Below are positions 8,154 through 17,083 of a stretch of 64,000 nucleotides of DNA, piece by piece. The stretch is from CAVSJA01 sp963728145 (GTDB lineage Bacteria > Bacteroidota > Bacteroidia > Chitinophagales > Chitinophagaceae). The notes under the pieces were generated by a model that was not told where the DNA came from, did no database searches, and saw only the letters and a list, made by a program, of their open reading frames with translations. Both the position numbers and the translations under genes were made by a program. Within the stretch, counting starts at the first letter, position 1, and the number at the start of each line of letters is the position of its first letter. The stretch is from assembly GCA_963728145.1 (NCBI GenBank), contig CAVSJA010000003.1, positions 62,001 to 126,000 of the forward strand. The letters run 5' to 3'.

Positions 8154-8176
8154 AAAGCCTCCGTTTCGGAGGCTTT
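8154..8176 (+). terminator. Intrinsic terminator-like hairpin
   Basis: AAAGCCTCCG TTT CGGAGGCTTT is a 10-base perfect stem with a 3-base loop, followed by CCTTTATT. It lies 58 bases after the PAP2 stop and before the converging M1 peptidase gene. The U-tract is weak, but the opposite strand also has T-rich sequence, so it may act in both directions. Confidence 0.75.
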
Positions 8177-8188
8177 CCTTTATTAACG

Positions 8189-8227
8189 TTGTCAACCTTG
8201 TCAACCTTATCAACCTTGTCAACCTTT
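8189..8227. repeat. One-sided TTGTCAACC nonamer array
   Basis: About four and a half copies of TTGTCAACC (one with TTATCAACC), 9-base period, ending just before the stop codon of the M1 peptidase gene. It is the reverse complement of the GGTTGACAA array at 13901. Confidence 0.8.
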
Positions 8228-8237
8228 TGGTCTTCCA

Positions 8238-10616
8238 CTAGAACGCCTTCTTCTTCTCCTCAGCCTTCTGCATTGGATTAATGCCAGTAGACTGACCGCG
8301 AGCTGCAGCTTGCTTCATTTTGAACGTAGTGAACTTGGAAGCTGTTGTCAGGTTACCCCAGGTATTATTTTTATCGTTGATGTCTGCTGTTTCTTTCATT
8401 GGATCCAGCTTAATACTTTCTACTTCTTTATCCTTCATGAAAACTTTGGTCACTTTTGTTTCATTAAGGCGCCATACCTGCGCTGGAATGCGTTCTGTAT
8501 CCTTGGTCCCATCTTTATAAGTGAATTCCACGATCAGCGGCATAACCAAACCACCCTTATTGCTGAAAGTAATCTCGTAGAAATGCTTGCCAGCAACTTT
8601 TTGCCTGGTCGCTTCATCCAACGGCTCTTGCATTGCATTCACAGGAACCGGGTAGCGAGCCGAGTCGTATTGCTCCATTCCGCGATTATATCTCCAATAA
8701 AAATCGCGAAGGGTGGTATCAGAATCAACTGCAAATGTGATGTTCTTGTCCTCGCGGTTGCGAACCTTTGAGATATCGTCGAATGTGCTTCCTCCTGGTT
8801 TTGATAAGCTGCGCATAACCGTTGTATCACGGGAATTACCGGTGAAGGTTTCAACATCCGGGCGCAGATACTTTACTGTATCAATTGCCATATCGCAGGC
8901 ATCGGTGCCAAAGAACCATCCTCTCCAGAACCAATCCAGGTCTTCACCGCTTGCATCTTCCATCGTGCGGAAGAGGTCAGCGGGCTCCGGATGCTTGAAC
9001 GCCCAACGCCTTGCATATTCCTTGAATGCATAATCGAAAAGCTCGCGGCCCATGATGGTTTCGCGAAGAATATTCAAACCTGTTGCTGGTTTTGTATATG
9101 CGTTCGGACCAAATCCAACAATATTCTCTGAATTTGACATGATGGGCTCCAGCTGATCTTTTGGAAGCTTCATGTAATCTGTAATCGTCCAGGCCGGACC
9201 ACCGCGTGTTGGGAATTTGTTATCGAATAATTCTTCGGAGAGATATTCAACAAAGGAGTTCAATCCTTCGTCCATCCAGCTCCACTGACGCTCGTCGCTG
9301 TTGATGATCATCGGGAAGAAATTATGTCCAACTTCATGGATCACCACACCCAGCATACCGTATTTGGTAGACTCACTGTAAGAACCATCTTTTTCTGTTC
9401 TTCCATAGTTAAAGCAGATCATCGGGTATTCCATGCCGTTGGCTGCTTCGATACTTTGTGCAACAGGATAAGGATAGGGAATTGTGAATTTGGAATAGGT
9501 CTTAATTGTATGGGCTACTGCTTTTGTAGAATATTTGCGATAGAGGTGATAGGCTTCTTTACCGTAGAAGCTCATGCACATTACTTTCTTTCCTTCAACA
9601 TTGGTTGCCATTGCATCCCAAACAAATTTGCGGCTGGAAGTCCATGCAAAGTCTCTAACATTATCTGCTTTGAAGATCCATGTCTTCTTTGATTTGCTTT
9701 TTGAACCCTCAGCTTTCTTTGCTTCTTCAAGCGTTACAACTTCAACCGGCTCTTTAGTTGAAGTCTGTGCTTTAGTGTATCGAGCCATTTGTGTTGAGGT
9801 GAGGGTAGCCGCATAGTTCAGGCATTCACCGGTTGAACCAACCATATGATCTGCAGGAACGGTCATTGCCACTTTGAAATTTCCAAAGGTCAGTGCAAAT
9901 TCACCACGACCGGTGAATTGATGGTTCTGCCAGCCTGTGTAATCACTGTACACGCAAAGGCGTGGATACCATTGTGCCATTGTGAAAAGGTAATTCTTAT
10001 CCTCGGGGAAATATTCATATCCGCCGCGACCACCACGTGTCATACGGTCGCTGATCTTATAGTTCCAATCAATATTGAAGACAAATCTTTGTCCTGGCTT
10101 CAATGCAGTTGGCAATTCAACTCGCATCATAGTTTTGTTCACCGTATACTTCAAAGATTTGCCAGTTACATCAATCATTTTTGTGATATTGAAACCATAA
10201 CCATTGTCGGTGCGGTTTTCTTCCATGCGATCGACCATTGCCGAGTTCAGGTTTCGAGGTAGCGTCTGGCTATTCTGATAGTTAGCATTCTTGGTTGTGC
10301 TATGCTGGTTCTCATCCATCTGAAGCCACAGATACGTTAGCGTATTGGGAGAATTATTCAAATAAGTGATGGTTTCACTTCCCTTCAGCGTTAGCTTGTC
10401 TTCATCAAGTTCACATTTGATATCATAATCTGCTCGCTGCTGCCAGTATTTTGGACCGGGAGCACCGCTGGCAGTTCGGTATTCATTTGGAGTAGGAAGT
10501 ATTGTTCCCAACTGCTCAAACTTATTACCGTGATTTGAACCCGGATTATTCTGGATATTCTGCGCGGACGCGAACAACCCGGCCAACATCACAAAAAACG
10601 AAAGCAACTTTTTCAT
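8238..10616 (-). CDS. Exported M1-family zinc metallopeptidase
   Basis: 792 residues with a signal peptide (about 1-18, ending FASAQ). It has a complete gluzincin site: HEVGH with His427 and His431, and Glu450 in WMDEGLNSF exactly 18 residues later. The N-terminal half is the beta-sandwich typical of M1 enzymes (SETITYLNNSPNTLTYLWLQ near 80-100). The GAMEN exopeptidase loop is seen as NGMEYPMI (about 400). Aminopeptidase action on exported peptides is therefore likely. It is followed by HupE/UreJ on the same strand and a divergent DUF6702 gene, a grouping I recall from other Bacteroidota, suggesting shared metal or peptide handling (inference). Confidence 0.9.
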   Translation of the reverse strand: MKKLLSFFVMLAGLFASAQNIQNNPGSNHGNKFEQLGTILPTPNEYRTASGAPGPKYWQQRADYDIKCELDEDKLTLKGSETITYLNNSPNTLTYLWLQMDENQHSTTKNANYQNSQTLPRNLNSAMVDRMEENRTDNGYGFNITKMIDVTGKSLKYTVNKTMMRVELPTALKPGQRFVFNIDWNYKISDRMTRGGRGGYEYFPEDKNYLFTMAQWYPRLCVYSDYTGWQNHQFTGRGEFALTFGNFKVAMTVPADHMVGSTGECLNYAATLTSTQMARYTKAQTSTKEPVEVVTLEEAKKAEGSKSKSKKTWIFKADNVRDFAWTSSRKFVWDAMATNVEGKKVMCMSFYGKEAYHLYRKYSTKAVAHTIKTYSKFTIPYPYPVAQSIEAANGMEYPMICFNYGRTEKDGSYSESTKYGMLGVVIHEVGHNFFPMIINSDERQWSWMDEGLNSFVEYLSEELFDNKFPTRGGPAWTITDYMKLPKDQLEPIMSNSENIVGFGPNAYTKPATGLNILRETIMGRELFDYAFKEYARRWAFKHPEPADLFRTMEDASGEDLDWFWRGWFFGTDACDMAIDTVKYLRPDVETFTGNSRDTTVMRSLSKPGGSTFDDISKVRNREDKNITFAVDSDTTLRDFYWRYNRGMEQYDSARYPVPVNAMQEPLDEATRQKVAGKHFYEITFSNKGGLVMPLIVEFTYKDGTKDTERIPAQVWRLNETKVTKVFMKDKEVESIKLDPMKETADINDKNNTWGNLTTASKFTTFKMKQAAARGQSTGINPMQKAEEKKKAF

Positions 10617-10634
10617 TGTATGCTGATTTTTATT

Positions 10635-11213
10635 TTAAGATGGAATACGTTCAAGTGCAATTTTCAAAGCTAATGCAAATACGCCTGCTGATAAAAAAAT
10701 GACCCAATCTCTCCGGTTTACTTTAAACACATTCATTATAATTGCGCCGATGATCAGGATAATAGCTACTACCACAATTTGTCCTAATTCCAGCCCGATA
10801 TTGAATGCCAAAAGCGGAATGCCGATGTTCTGATCTTTTGCCAGCATGAAACGGATCGTGTTAGCGAATCCCATTCCATGAATTAAGCCGAAAATAAGAG
10901 CTAAAAAATAGTTGATTCGAACTGATTTTGGACTAAAGTTTTTTTGGAACAGATTGCTTAGGGCCGTTATAACAATCGTACATGGTATCAGAAATTCTAC
11001 CCATTTATCCGGAAATCGAATTATATCCAGTACGCTCAGTGCCAGGGTCAATGAATGGCCAATCGTAAAAGCCGTTACCAGTATCAGCACCTGCTTCCAG
11101 TCCTTCAATACATAAATGGCAGCAAGTGCCGCAATAAAGAGCTGATGGTCGAGCGCATCCAGACTAACAATATGTTCCCAGCCAATTTTGAAATAGAACA
11201 GAAAATCCTGCAT
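10635..11213 (-). CDS. HupE/UreJ-family membrane protein
   Basis: 192 residues with about six membrane helices. The family pattern shows as GWEHIVSLDALDHQLF (11-26), FTIGHSLTLALS (about 50-61) and GLIHGMGFA (about 109-117), with conserved His residues within the membrane. HupE and UreJ members are linked to nickel or cobalt uptake for hydrogenase and urease, but neither enzyme is in this window. In Bacteroidota the gene usually sits beside an M1 peptidase and DUF6702, as here. The transported metal is unknown. Confidence 0.82.
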   Translation of the reverse strand: MQDFLFYFKIGWEHIVSLDALDHQLFIAALAAIYVLKDWKQVLILVTAFTIGHSLTLALSVLDIIRFPDKWVEFLIPCTIVITALSNLFQKNFSPKSVRINYFLALIFGLIHGMGFANTIRFMLAKDQNIGIPLLAFNIGLELGQIVVVAIILIIGAIIMNVFKVNRRDWVIFLSAGVFALALKIALERIPS

Positions 11214-11321
11214 ATTTACTAACAGAAAGCCCCGAAGGTACTGGCTTAAATTTTAACGGTTTGGTTTAGACAGGGCTCCAAAATAATTAAGAGATTTGTA
11301 ACCAGAAAATTTTGATGTTCA

Positions 11322-11825
11322 ATGGCGTTAGCACTGTATAAATGGTTGTTAGTTGTGGGTTTATTCTCGAATAATCCGGTTCCGGTTCATCCTTTCTATG
11401 TCAGCGTTTCCGAAATCAGCTACAACGCGACAGATAAAACCTTGGAGATCAGTTGCAAGGTCTTTACCGATGACTTCGAGACTACGTTGAAAAATGCCAC
11501 GAAACTCCAGGTTGACTTGTACAAGCCCAAGGACTCTGCCCAGCTCGAAAGCTTTATTTCAACTTATATACAGAAACACTTTCAGATTAAACTCGACGGC
11601 AAGCCAATTAAAATGGAATATGTCGGCCACGAACTTGAAGAGCAGTCTACCTGGAATTATTTCCAGGTGACCAATATCGTCGCTCCAAAAAAGATCGAGA
11701 TCTTCAACGATATCTTTCACGAATCATTCGACAAACAGATCAACATCATGCATGTAACAGTGAACGGCAACCGGAAGAGCATGAAGTTGGATTATCCTTC
11801 TACGGAAGCGAAGTTTGATTTCTGA
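11322..11825 (+). CDS. DUF6702-family exported protein
   Basis: 167 residues. The N-terminus (MALALYKWLLVVGLFSNN) is hydrophobic and acts as a signal. The mature part starts with HPFYVSVSEISYNATDKTLEISCKVFTDDFE, the hallmark of the DUF6702 family. No catalytic motif is known. It is divergent from HupE with a 108-base gap. Association with HupE and M1 peptidases is the only functional hint. The stop codon sits three bases before a heptad array. Confidence 0.82.
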   Translation: MALALYKWLLVVGLFSNNPVPVHPFYVSVSEISYNATDKTLEISCKVFTDDFETTLKNATKLQVDLYKPKDSAQLESFISTYIQKHFQIKLDGKPIKMEYVGHELEEQSTWNYFQVTNIVAPKKIEIFNDIFHESFDKQINIMHVTVNGNRKSMKLDYPSTEAKFDF

Positions 11826-11828
11826 GAA

Positions 11829-11945
11829 CAATAGGCAATAAGCAATAGGCAATAAGCAATAGGCAATAAGCAATATGCAATTGGCAAAAGTCAATTGGCA
11901 AGTCAGGTAGTTTTGCCTATTGCCCATTGCCTATTGCCTATTGCT
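11829..11945. repeat. Inverted GGCAATA heptad element
   Basis: The left arm holds seven to eight copies of GGCAATA/AGCAATA (11829-11886). The right arm holds five copies of the complement TTGCCTA/TTGCCCA (11914-11945). The spacer is about 28 bases. It fills the gap between two converging genes almost exactly: it begins three bases after one stop codon and ends two bases before the other. Confidence 0.9.
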
Positions 11946-11946
11946 T

Positions 11947-13245
11947 CTACGCTTCCTCGAGTTTTTGCTTGATTTCTTTCGAAGCAGTTACAAGTACTTT
12001 ATCGATGCGTTGCGCATCCATGTCGACTATCTCAAACTTAAATCCTTTCCATTCGAGTCTGTCGCCGCTATGCGGTATCCTTTCGAGTTTATGAAGAATA
12101 AAACCGGCAAGCGTGTCGAACTCCTGCTCGCCTTCGTGCATGAATTCGGTTTTCTCAAAACGACTGAGGAAATCGTAAAATGGAATCTGGGCGTCGACAA
12201 GGTATGAACCATCTTCCCGTTCAACAATCTCATAATCCTCAAGGTCAAATTGAGGAAGATCCCCAACGATTGCTTCGAGAATATCATTTAAAGTGATCAT
12301 TCCCTCCACGCTTCCATATTCATTTACGATGAAGCAGGCGTGGATCTTTCTTTGCTTAAATTTTTCCAGCACTTTGTAAGCGGTAATATTTTCCGGTACA
12401 AACAATGCCGGTTTCATAATATCCTTGAAAAGTGTGAGATCATCGGTAACATAAAGATCTTTGAGAGATACCATTCCTTTAATATTGTCTATATCTCCAT
12501 CGCATATAGGATACGCGGAATGCGGCTCGTGAATTATTTTATCTTTTATTGAATCTTCATTTTCATTCAGGTCGAGCCAGATTATATCACTTCTATGTGT
12601 CATCAATGAAGTGATGTTTCGATCACTAAGGTGAAATACTCTTTCGATGATCTCCTGTTCAGCTTCCTCAATAGTACCCTGCTCGGTTCCTTCACTGATT
12701 ATTGCTTTGATCTCTTCCTCAGTTACCTGGTTGTCCTTTGCTTTGATATTTAATAGACTTACAAGTACGTGTGTAGACTTGCTCAGCAGCCATATAAATG
12801 GATGAGTAACCAGGCTCACCCATTTCATTGGGCCGGCCACGTATTTGGCTATCGTCTCAGGCCTCGATAAACCAAGTCTCTTGGGAACCAGTTCGCCGAG
12901 CACCAAAGAAAAATAAGTAACGATAATTACGATAATGGTAGTCGCAATACCATTGCTATAATCCTTTATCGAATCGAAATTGTTGAGGAATCTGACAAGA
13001 TCGGTCTTCAGTTTTTCTCCGGAAATGATACCGGTTAAGATTCCAATTATGGTGATGCCGATCTGAACGGTAGAAAGAAAGCGATCGGGATGATTGGCCA
13101 GTTCAAGCGCTTCTTTAGCCCTTTTATCTCCTCTATTGGCCTGCGCTTCAAGTCTCGCCTTACGGGCGGAAACCAGCGCAATTTCCGCCATTGAAAAAAG
13201 CCCGTTTATTAGAATTAATCCAAGTATTAAAAAAATCTCACCCAT
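11947..13245 (-). CDS. CNNM/CorC-type membrane protein (DUF21 + CBS pair + CorC_HlyC)
   Basis: 432 residues. An N-terminal DUF21 transmembrane region (about 1-185; helices near 3-22, 58-80, 95-120 and 125-150) is followed by a CBS pair (about 205-330) and a CorC_HlyC domain (about 345-425). This family includes magnesium or cobalt exporters and is often labelled hemolysin-like. The TM domain contains the PKRLGLSRPETIA motif after the transmembrane core. Ion specificity is inferred from family only. Its start lies 7 bases from the stop of the upstream PAP2 gene on the same strand, so the two are probably one operon. Confidence 0.88.
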   Translation of the reverse strand: MGEIFLILGLILINGLFSMAEIALVSARKARLEAQANRGDKRAKEALELANHPDRFLSTVQIGITIIGILTGIISGEKLKTDLVRFLNNFDSIKDYSNGIATTIIVIIVTYFSLVLGELVPKRLGLSRPETIAKYVAGPMKWVSLVTHPFIWLLSKSTHVLVSLLNIKAKDNQVTEEEIKAIISEGTEQGTIEEAEQEIIERVFHLSDRNITSLMTHRSDIIWLDLNENEDSIKDKIIHEPHSAYPICDGDIDNIKGMVSLKDLYVTDDLTLFKDIMKPALFVPENITAYKVLEKFKQRKIHACFIVNEYGSVEGMITLNDILEAIVGDLPQFDLEDYEIVEREDGSYLVDAQIPFYDFLSRFEKTEFMHEGEQEFDTLAGFILHKLERIPHSGDRLEWKGFKFEIVDMDAQRIDKVLVTASKEIKQKLEEA

Positions 13246-13252
13246 TGATTTA

Positions 13253-13861
13253 TTATTTGACTAAGCTAAGAATTCCTGCCTGTTTATGGAACATTTTTGT
13301 AATCCCCCAACCAATCAAACATCCTAAGATCGCACCTCCCAAAACATCTGTCGGATAATGTACTGCAGAATACACCTGCGCATATGCAATTATAAATGCC
13401 CATACAAAAAACAGGCCCGCCCAACGCGTAATATGCTTTAATGTTAGAAAAAAGAATGTCGCCTGTGCAAAATGTGACGTTGCATGTGAAGAAGTGAAGC
13501 TCGAATTCTGCGGACAATAATTTACAAAAAACCGTATCTGTTGCAGAATATCCGGATCCCTGCAAGGGCGAACCCTCCAGATCATGTTTTTGACCAAATG
13601 ACTGCTAATAATATCAGCTAAAGCGGCTATTAATACGGTAGCCAATATCCACCACCATACCCTTTTTCCAAAATTGAGAAAAGAGAACACGAGTAGGAAT
13701 AAATAAAATGGTATCCAGAAAGTGGTTTCTCTCGTGAAAGGAAGAACTATATCAAATACGTCATTCCCCAAATCTTGATTAATGAGGACGAGTAGCCAGG
13801 TGTCGAATGGATCGATTTGCTGCCAAAAAGTTAATAGCCCTGAACAGGGATTAAAAAACAT
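13253..13861 (-). CDS. PAP2-family integral membrane phosphatase
   Basis: 202 residues, six predicted helices. All three motifs are present: KNMIWRVRPC (about 96-105, KxxxxxxRP), SSFTSSHA (about 125) and YSAVHYPTDVLGG (about 168-180). It likely hydrolyses undecaprenyl pyrophosphate or another lipid phosphate on the periplasmic side. I start it at the ATG at 13861. An upstream TTG at 13870 gives three more residues but lies inside the -7 box TATCTTTG (13868-13875). It is the second PAP2 protein in this window and the closer match to a BacA-independent UPP phosphatase. Confidence 0.87.
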   Translation of the reverse strand: MFFNPCSGLLTFWQQIDPFDTWLLVLINQDLGNDVFDIVLPFTRETTFWIPFYLFLLVFSFLNFGKRVWWWILATVLIAALADIISSHLVKNMIWRVRPCRDPDILQQIRFFVNYCPQNSSFTSSHATSHFAQATFFFLTLKHITRWAGLFFVWAFIIAYAQVYSAVHYPTDVLGGAILGCLIGWGITKMFHKQAGILSLVK

Positions 13862-13867
13862 AGGTTG

Positions 13868-13875
13868 CAAAGATA
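13868..13875 (-). promoter_or_regulatory. -7 box (TATCTTTG) for the PAP2 gene
   Basis: On the minus strand TATCTTTG matches TAnnTTTG and ends 6 bases before the ATG at 13861, implying a transcript that starts at or next to the start codon. No clear -33 element is seen; the expected region is AT-rich. Confidence 0.5.
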
Positions 13876-13900
13876 ATTACTATAATTTTTGTGCTTAGAT

Positions 13901-13983
13901 TGGGTTGACAAGGTTGACAAGTTTGACAAGGTTGACAAGGTTGACAAGGTTGACAAGGTTGACAAGGTTGACAAGGTTGACAA
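13901..13983 (+). repeat. Nine-copy GGTTGACAA array
   Basis: About nine head-to-tail copies of the nonamer GGTTGACAA; only one unit deviates (GTTTGACAA). This is the purest array in the window, has no complementary arm, and ends 24 bases before the ATG of the lipoprotein gene at 14008 in a divergent intergenic region. Copy number could vary by slippage and alter promoter spacing. Confidence 0.92.
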
Positions 13984-14007
13984 AATTAGATTTAGGGAAT
14001 TAAAGGT

Positions 14008-16101
14008 ATGGATAGACTAATTTTCTTTCTGAGTTTAGTTTCGTTTGTTTTATTGTGTTCGTGCAAGAATGCAGACAAAACAAGCACTACAAAAGCTATT
14101 ACGACCTCCGTGAATACATCAGCATGTAATTCACCACAGCGCATTACAGCTATTTATAAAGAGTATGTTTATGACTTAAGCGGTTATGAAGGCGTTGCAG
14201 GCGGCAGTGCCTATAATTTATTTGATGAGAATGATTATGTAGAACCCAAAAACCCCAGTTATACTTACCGGCCAACCGTTAGTCCACATCCTTTTAATTC
14301 AAAAGAAATGTATTTTAAGGGTGGAGGAAGCAGGATTGTGGTGGATTTGCAAATACCTTACCGCTTGCAAGAGATTTATTTATTTGATAGAGCAAGGACG
14401 ACGGATAGTGTATGGGTTTATACCGGTACCATGCGTAACTGGAAATTGAAGGCAGCATTTACAACAAAGGGTGATATTGGTCTTTGGGGATGGAGAAGAC
14501 TTGCAGTAGACGATAGCACGAGATATTTGATGTTTCGCTTTAACAGTCATGAAGCAGATATTACCGAAGCAGTTTTATATGGTTGCGCATTGGGAACCCC
14601 GCCAGCACCAGCTTCGAAAGAGTATGCCGGTCCAAGATTGGCTCCAAAAACATTGAGGGAATTTTTAGGGGTGAATACCTCTCAAGGGCAGCCAATTGAT
14701 CTTGTCAAACCATTTTTCAGTACACGGTTTTATACATATACTTGGGATATTGACAATGATACAGTCAATTCCTATCCATCTATGAAATTCAATATCGTTC
14801 CGAATGGCTGGTGGAACAACGGCTCGCAGAGTTATGTAATCTATGCCGATTCGATCGTTCGTTTCAATGGTAACAAGATTTGGTATAGTTATCTTGGTAT
14901 TCCAGCCTATCTCGCAAAATACGGCTATGACATTCATGATCGACCGGTTAACAAACCAGGTATGGATACAGAGAATCCCTCCAGTTACGCTCGCCACGCC
15001 AGTATGTTTTGGAATCTTGCTGCAGTTTATGGGAAGACAGCAGTGGACACAAATCTGATCCAGGCATGGAATTCCGTTAAGTTTTCGGGCAGCGGTATTA
15101 TGACCCAATTCGAAAATGGAAATGAATCAGATGGCTTCTGGTTGGGATATCAATACACCAGTCCGACAGAATACTACGCGCAGAGTACGGCAGATTATGA
15201 TGGAGATCAGGGAAAACTGGGGCCGAGACATGGAATCAAGAACGCAGATCCAAATAGTGAGCTGATCATGGCTGGAATTGCCGGCGTGGATACCAACCGT
15301 GTAAGAGTATTGAAATTCCTTTGTAATACGATGCGGGAAGATGGCAAGTTTTTATGGACGGGCGGAATTCAATACCATTATTATTCATCTAATGGAAAAG
15401 GGCAGTATGCTGGAACGATCACAAGTTCTGCAACTGCGGGTATCACACCCGAAGAGGATTCACTACGCATTAAAATGAAAAAGATCCGGGACTATACTTA
15501 TCGTATCGAGCCCAATGTGGAATTGATCATGGGGGAATATGGATATGATAAAAGCCGGAAGAGTATTGTTTCAGCACCAATGGTTCCGGGCTATAACCAG
15601 TCGCAAAGCCAGGGAATCATGTTGCTACGCGGTATAAATGCATTTTCTTTTTCAGGATTTGATCGGCTAATACTTTATTGGTTACAGGATAATCATGAAG
15701 AAAATCACGAAGCTTATTTTATCACCAGTGGCCTGATAAGAAAATTATCAGAGACTGATTTTATCCGCTATCCGGGCTGGTATTATATCTCAACAATGCT
15801 GAATCATATTGGCAACTATACGCCCGATGCAATAGTCAGTGAAAAAGGTAATGTTTGGGTCTATAAATATCGAAACAAACAGTCGCCGGATTCAGTTGCT
15901 TATTTTGTTTATTGTCCTTCAAGGAATGGAACCAAAGTAAATGATTATTCACTTGATGTAGGAAAGGCGAGCGGTAGTGTAACCGAAATTAGTTTTAAGG
16001 AGAATTCGGAAACGGGAAATTCTATTGAGAAACCAATCCAGGCCAACAAAATAAAAATGGTTGTAACCGAATTCCCGAAACTTGTGCTGGTCAAAGAATG
16101 A
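14008..16101 (+). CDS. Lipoprotein, putative clan GH-A glycoside hydrolase with discoidin-like N-terminus
   Basis: 697 residues with a lipoprotein signal (LSLVSFVLLCSC, lipidated Cys about 18-20). Residues about 95-195 look like an F5/8 (discoidin) carbohydrate-binding sandwich. From about 215 on there is a TIM-barrel-like region. ENGNESD supplies a likely acid/base Glu373 and IMGEYGYD a likely nucleophile Glu510, the spacing and setting of clan GH-A retaining glycosidases. I cannot place it in a specific GH family. It is monocistronic, with no SusC/SusD pair nearby, so it is not part of a standard polysaccharide utilisation locus. Confidence 0.65.
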   Translation: MDRLIFFLSLVSFVLLCSCKNADKTSTTKAITTSVNTSACNSPQRITAIYKEYVYDLSGYEGVAGGSAYNLFDENDYVEPKNPSYTYRPTVSPHPFNSKEMYFKGGGSRIVVDLQIPYRLQEIYLFDRARTTDSVWVYTGTMRNWKLKAAFTTKGDIGLWGWRRLAVDDSTRYLMFRFNSHEADITEAVLYGCALGTPPAPASKEYAGPRLAPKTLREFLGVNTSQGQPIDLVKPFFSTRFYTYTWDIDNDTVNSYPSMKFNIVPNGWWNNGSQSYVIYADSIVRFNGNKIWYSYLGIPAYLAKYGYDIHDRPVNKPGMDTENPSSYARHASMFWNLAAVYGKTAVDTNLIQAWNSVKFSGSGIMTQFENGNESDGFWLGYQYTSPTEYYAQSTADYDGDQGKLGPRHGIKNADPNSELIMAGIAGVDTNRVRVLKFLCNTMREDGKFLWTGGIQYHYYSSNGKGQYAGTITSSATAGITPEEDSLRIKMKKIRDYTYRIEPNVELIMGEYGYDKSRKSIVSAPMVPGYNQSQSQGIMLLRGINAFSFSGFDRLILYWLQDNHEENHEAYFITSGLIRKLSETDFIRYPGWYYISTMLNHIGNYTPDAIVSEKGNVWVYKYRNKQSPDSVAYFVYCPSRNGTKVNDYSLDVGKASGSVTEISFKENSETGNSIEKPIQANKIKMVVTEFPKLVLVKE

Positions 16102-16115
16102 TAGAACCTCCATAA

Positions 16116-16865
16116 TTAATTCAATATTTTCTTCGCTATGATTATGAGCCGCGGAGATTTTTTGACATCATACGGACTGAAAAAATAGTCTCCATACACT
16201 TCCTGTACCTGTAACCGATGAAATGCAAGCATATCATTGAAGTCGCCTAAACTGAATTTTGCAAGTTTCTCAGTGTATTCAAGAGGTTCAGCTAACTGAT
16301 CGTCTTCTATCTGGATCTTTTTATAGAAATGTGTTTCGTCATACCATTTCGTAATGAAATAATTTATCCCATTGGATTTTTTATCCTGCTTATGCACAAG
16401 GTTATCTTCTGCAAAATGTACATTTAGATAATCCATAACCAATGTTCCGTTTTTTTTGAGGGTATTGGCAATAGTGCGAATAGCATTGTAATGTTCGCGT
16501 TCCGTGCGGAAATAACCGAAGCTTGTAAAGAAGTTGAAGACGTAATCAAAATAATTTATGCGAAACGGTAATCGCATATCATGCTGGTAGAATGTTAGGT
16601 TTGGCCTTTCCGATTTTTTTGCAATCAGGATATTATCTTCAGAAAGGTCGATCCCCGTGACATCAAATCCTTTTTCGGCAAGATAGATGGAGTGGATACC
16701 CCGGCCGCAACCCATATCAAGTACGCTGCTTCCATTTGCGGGTTTAAGCTTATCCAGTAATCGATCGATGAAGCCTCTTGCCTCTTCATCCTTTCTTTCA
16801 AAATATAGCTTGTGATAATATGGGGAATTGAACCAGTCTTTATACCAGGTCGCGGTAGAAGGCAT
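16116..16865 (-). CDS. Class I SAM-dependent methyltransferase
   Basis: 249 residues. The Rossmann fold shows motif I VLDMGCGRGIHSIYLAEKG (about 48-66), the acidic GIDLSEDN end of strand 2 and FDYVFNFFTSFGYF as motif post-II. The N-terminal WYKDWFNSPYYHKLY signature is common in a Bacteroidota group of uncharacterised methyltransferases. I chose the ATG at 16865 (MPSTATWYKDW). The longer frame from 16946 adds 27 residues that do not look conserved. The substrate is unknown. It converges on the glycosidase gene. Confidence 0.85.
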   Translation of the reverse strand: MPSTATWYKDWFNSPYYHKLYFERKDEEARGFIDRLLDKLKPANGSSVLDMGCGRGIHSIYLAEKGFDVTGIDLSEDNILIAKKSERPNLTFYQHDMRLPFRINYFDYVFNFFTSFGYFRTEREHYNAIRTIANTLKKNGTLVMDYLNVHFAEDNLVHKQDKKSNGINYFITKWYDETHFYKKIQIEDDQLAEPLEYTEKLAKFSLGDFNDMLAFHRLQVQEVYGDYFFSPYDVKKSPRLIIIAKKILN

Positions 16866-17055
16866 ACGATCAATTATTTGGACAAAAGTACTGGACTGGT
16901 TGATTCCGTGGATATTCGATTGTAGTTTTTGAATAATTCCACGCAAGGATTAACTTATCATAATTCCACAATCATTCCCCAAAATTTCCACATTTTCCAC
17001 AAGGCCCTGAAGCAAAATAACCAAAAGCGGTAATCTGCGCTTACCATCAAACCCT

Positions 17056-17063
17056 TATTTTTG
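17056..17063 (+). promoter_or_regulatory. -7 box (TATTTTTG) for glmM
   Basis: TATTTTTG matches TAnnTTTG and ends 20 bases upstream of the TTG start codon. No convincing -33 TTTG is present at the right spacing. Confidence 0.4.
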
Positions 17064-17083
17064 TAACAGTTAAAACGAGGAAA

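Noticed and set aside
13901..13983. TTGACA in each unit as sigma-70 -35 boxes
   Set aside because: The hexamer matches the E. coli -35 box, but Bacteroidota use TTTG/TAnnTTTG, no matching TATAAT boxes follow, and the word also occurs far from promoters and between convergent genes.
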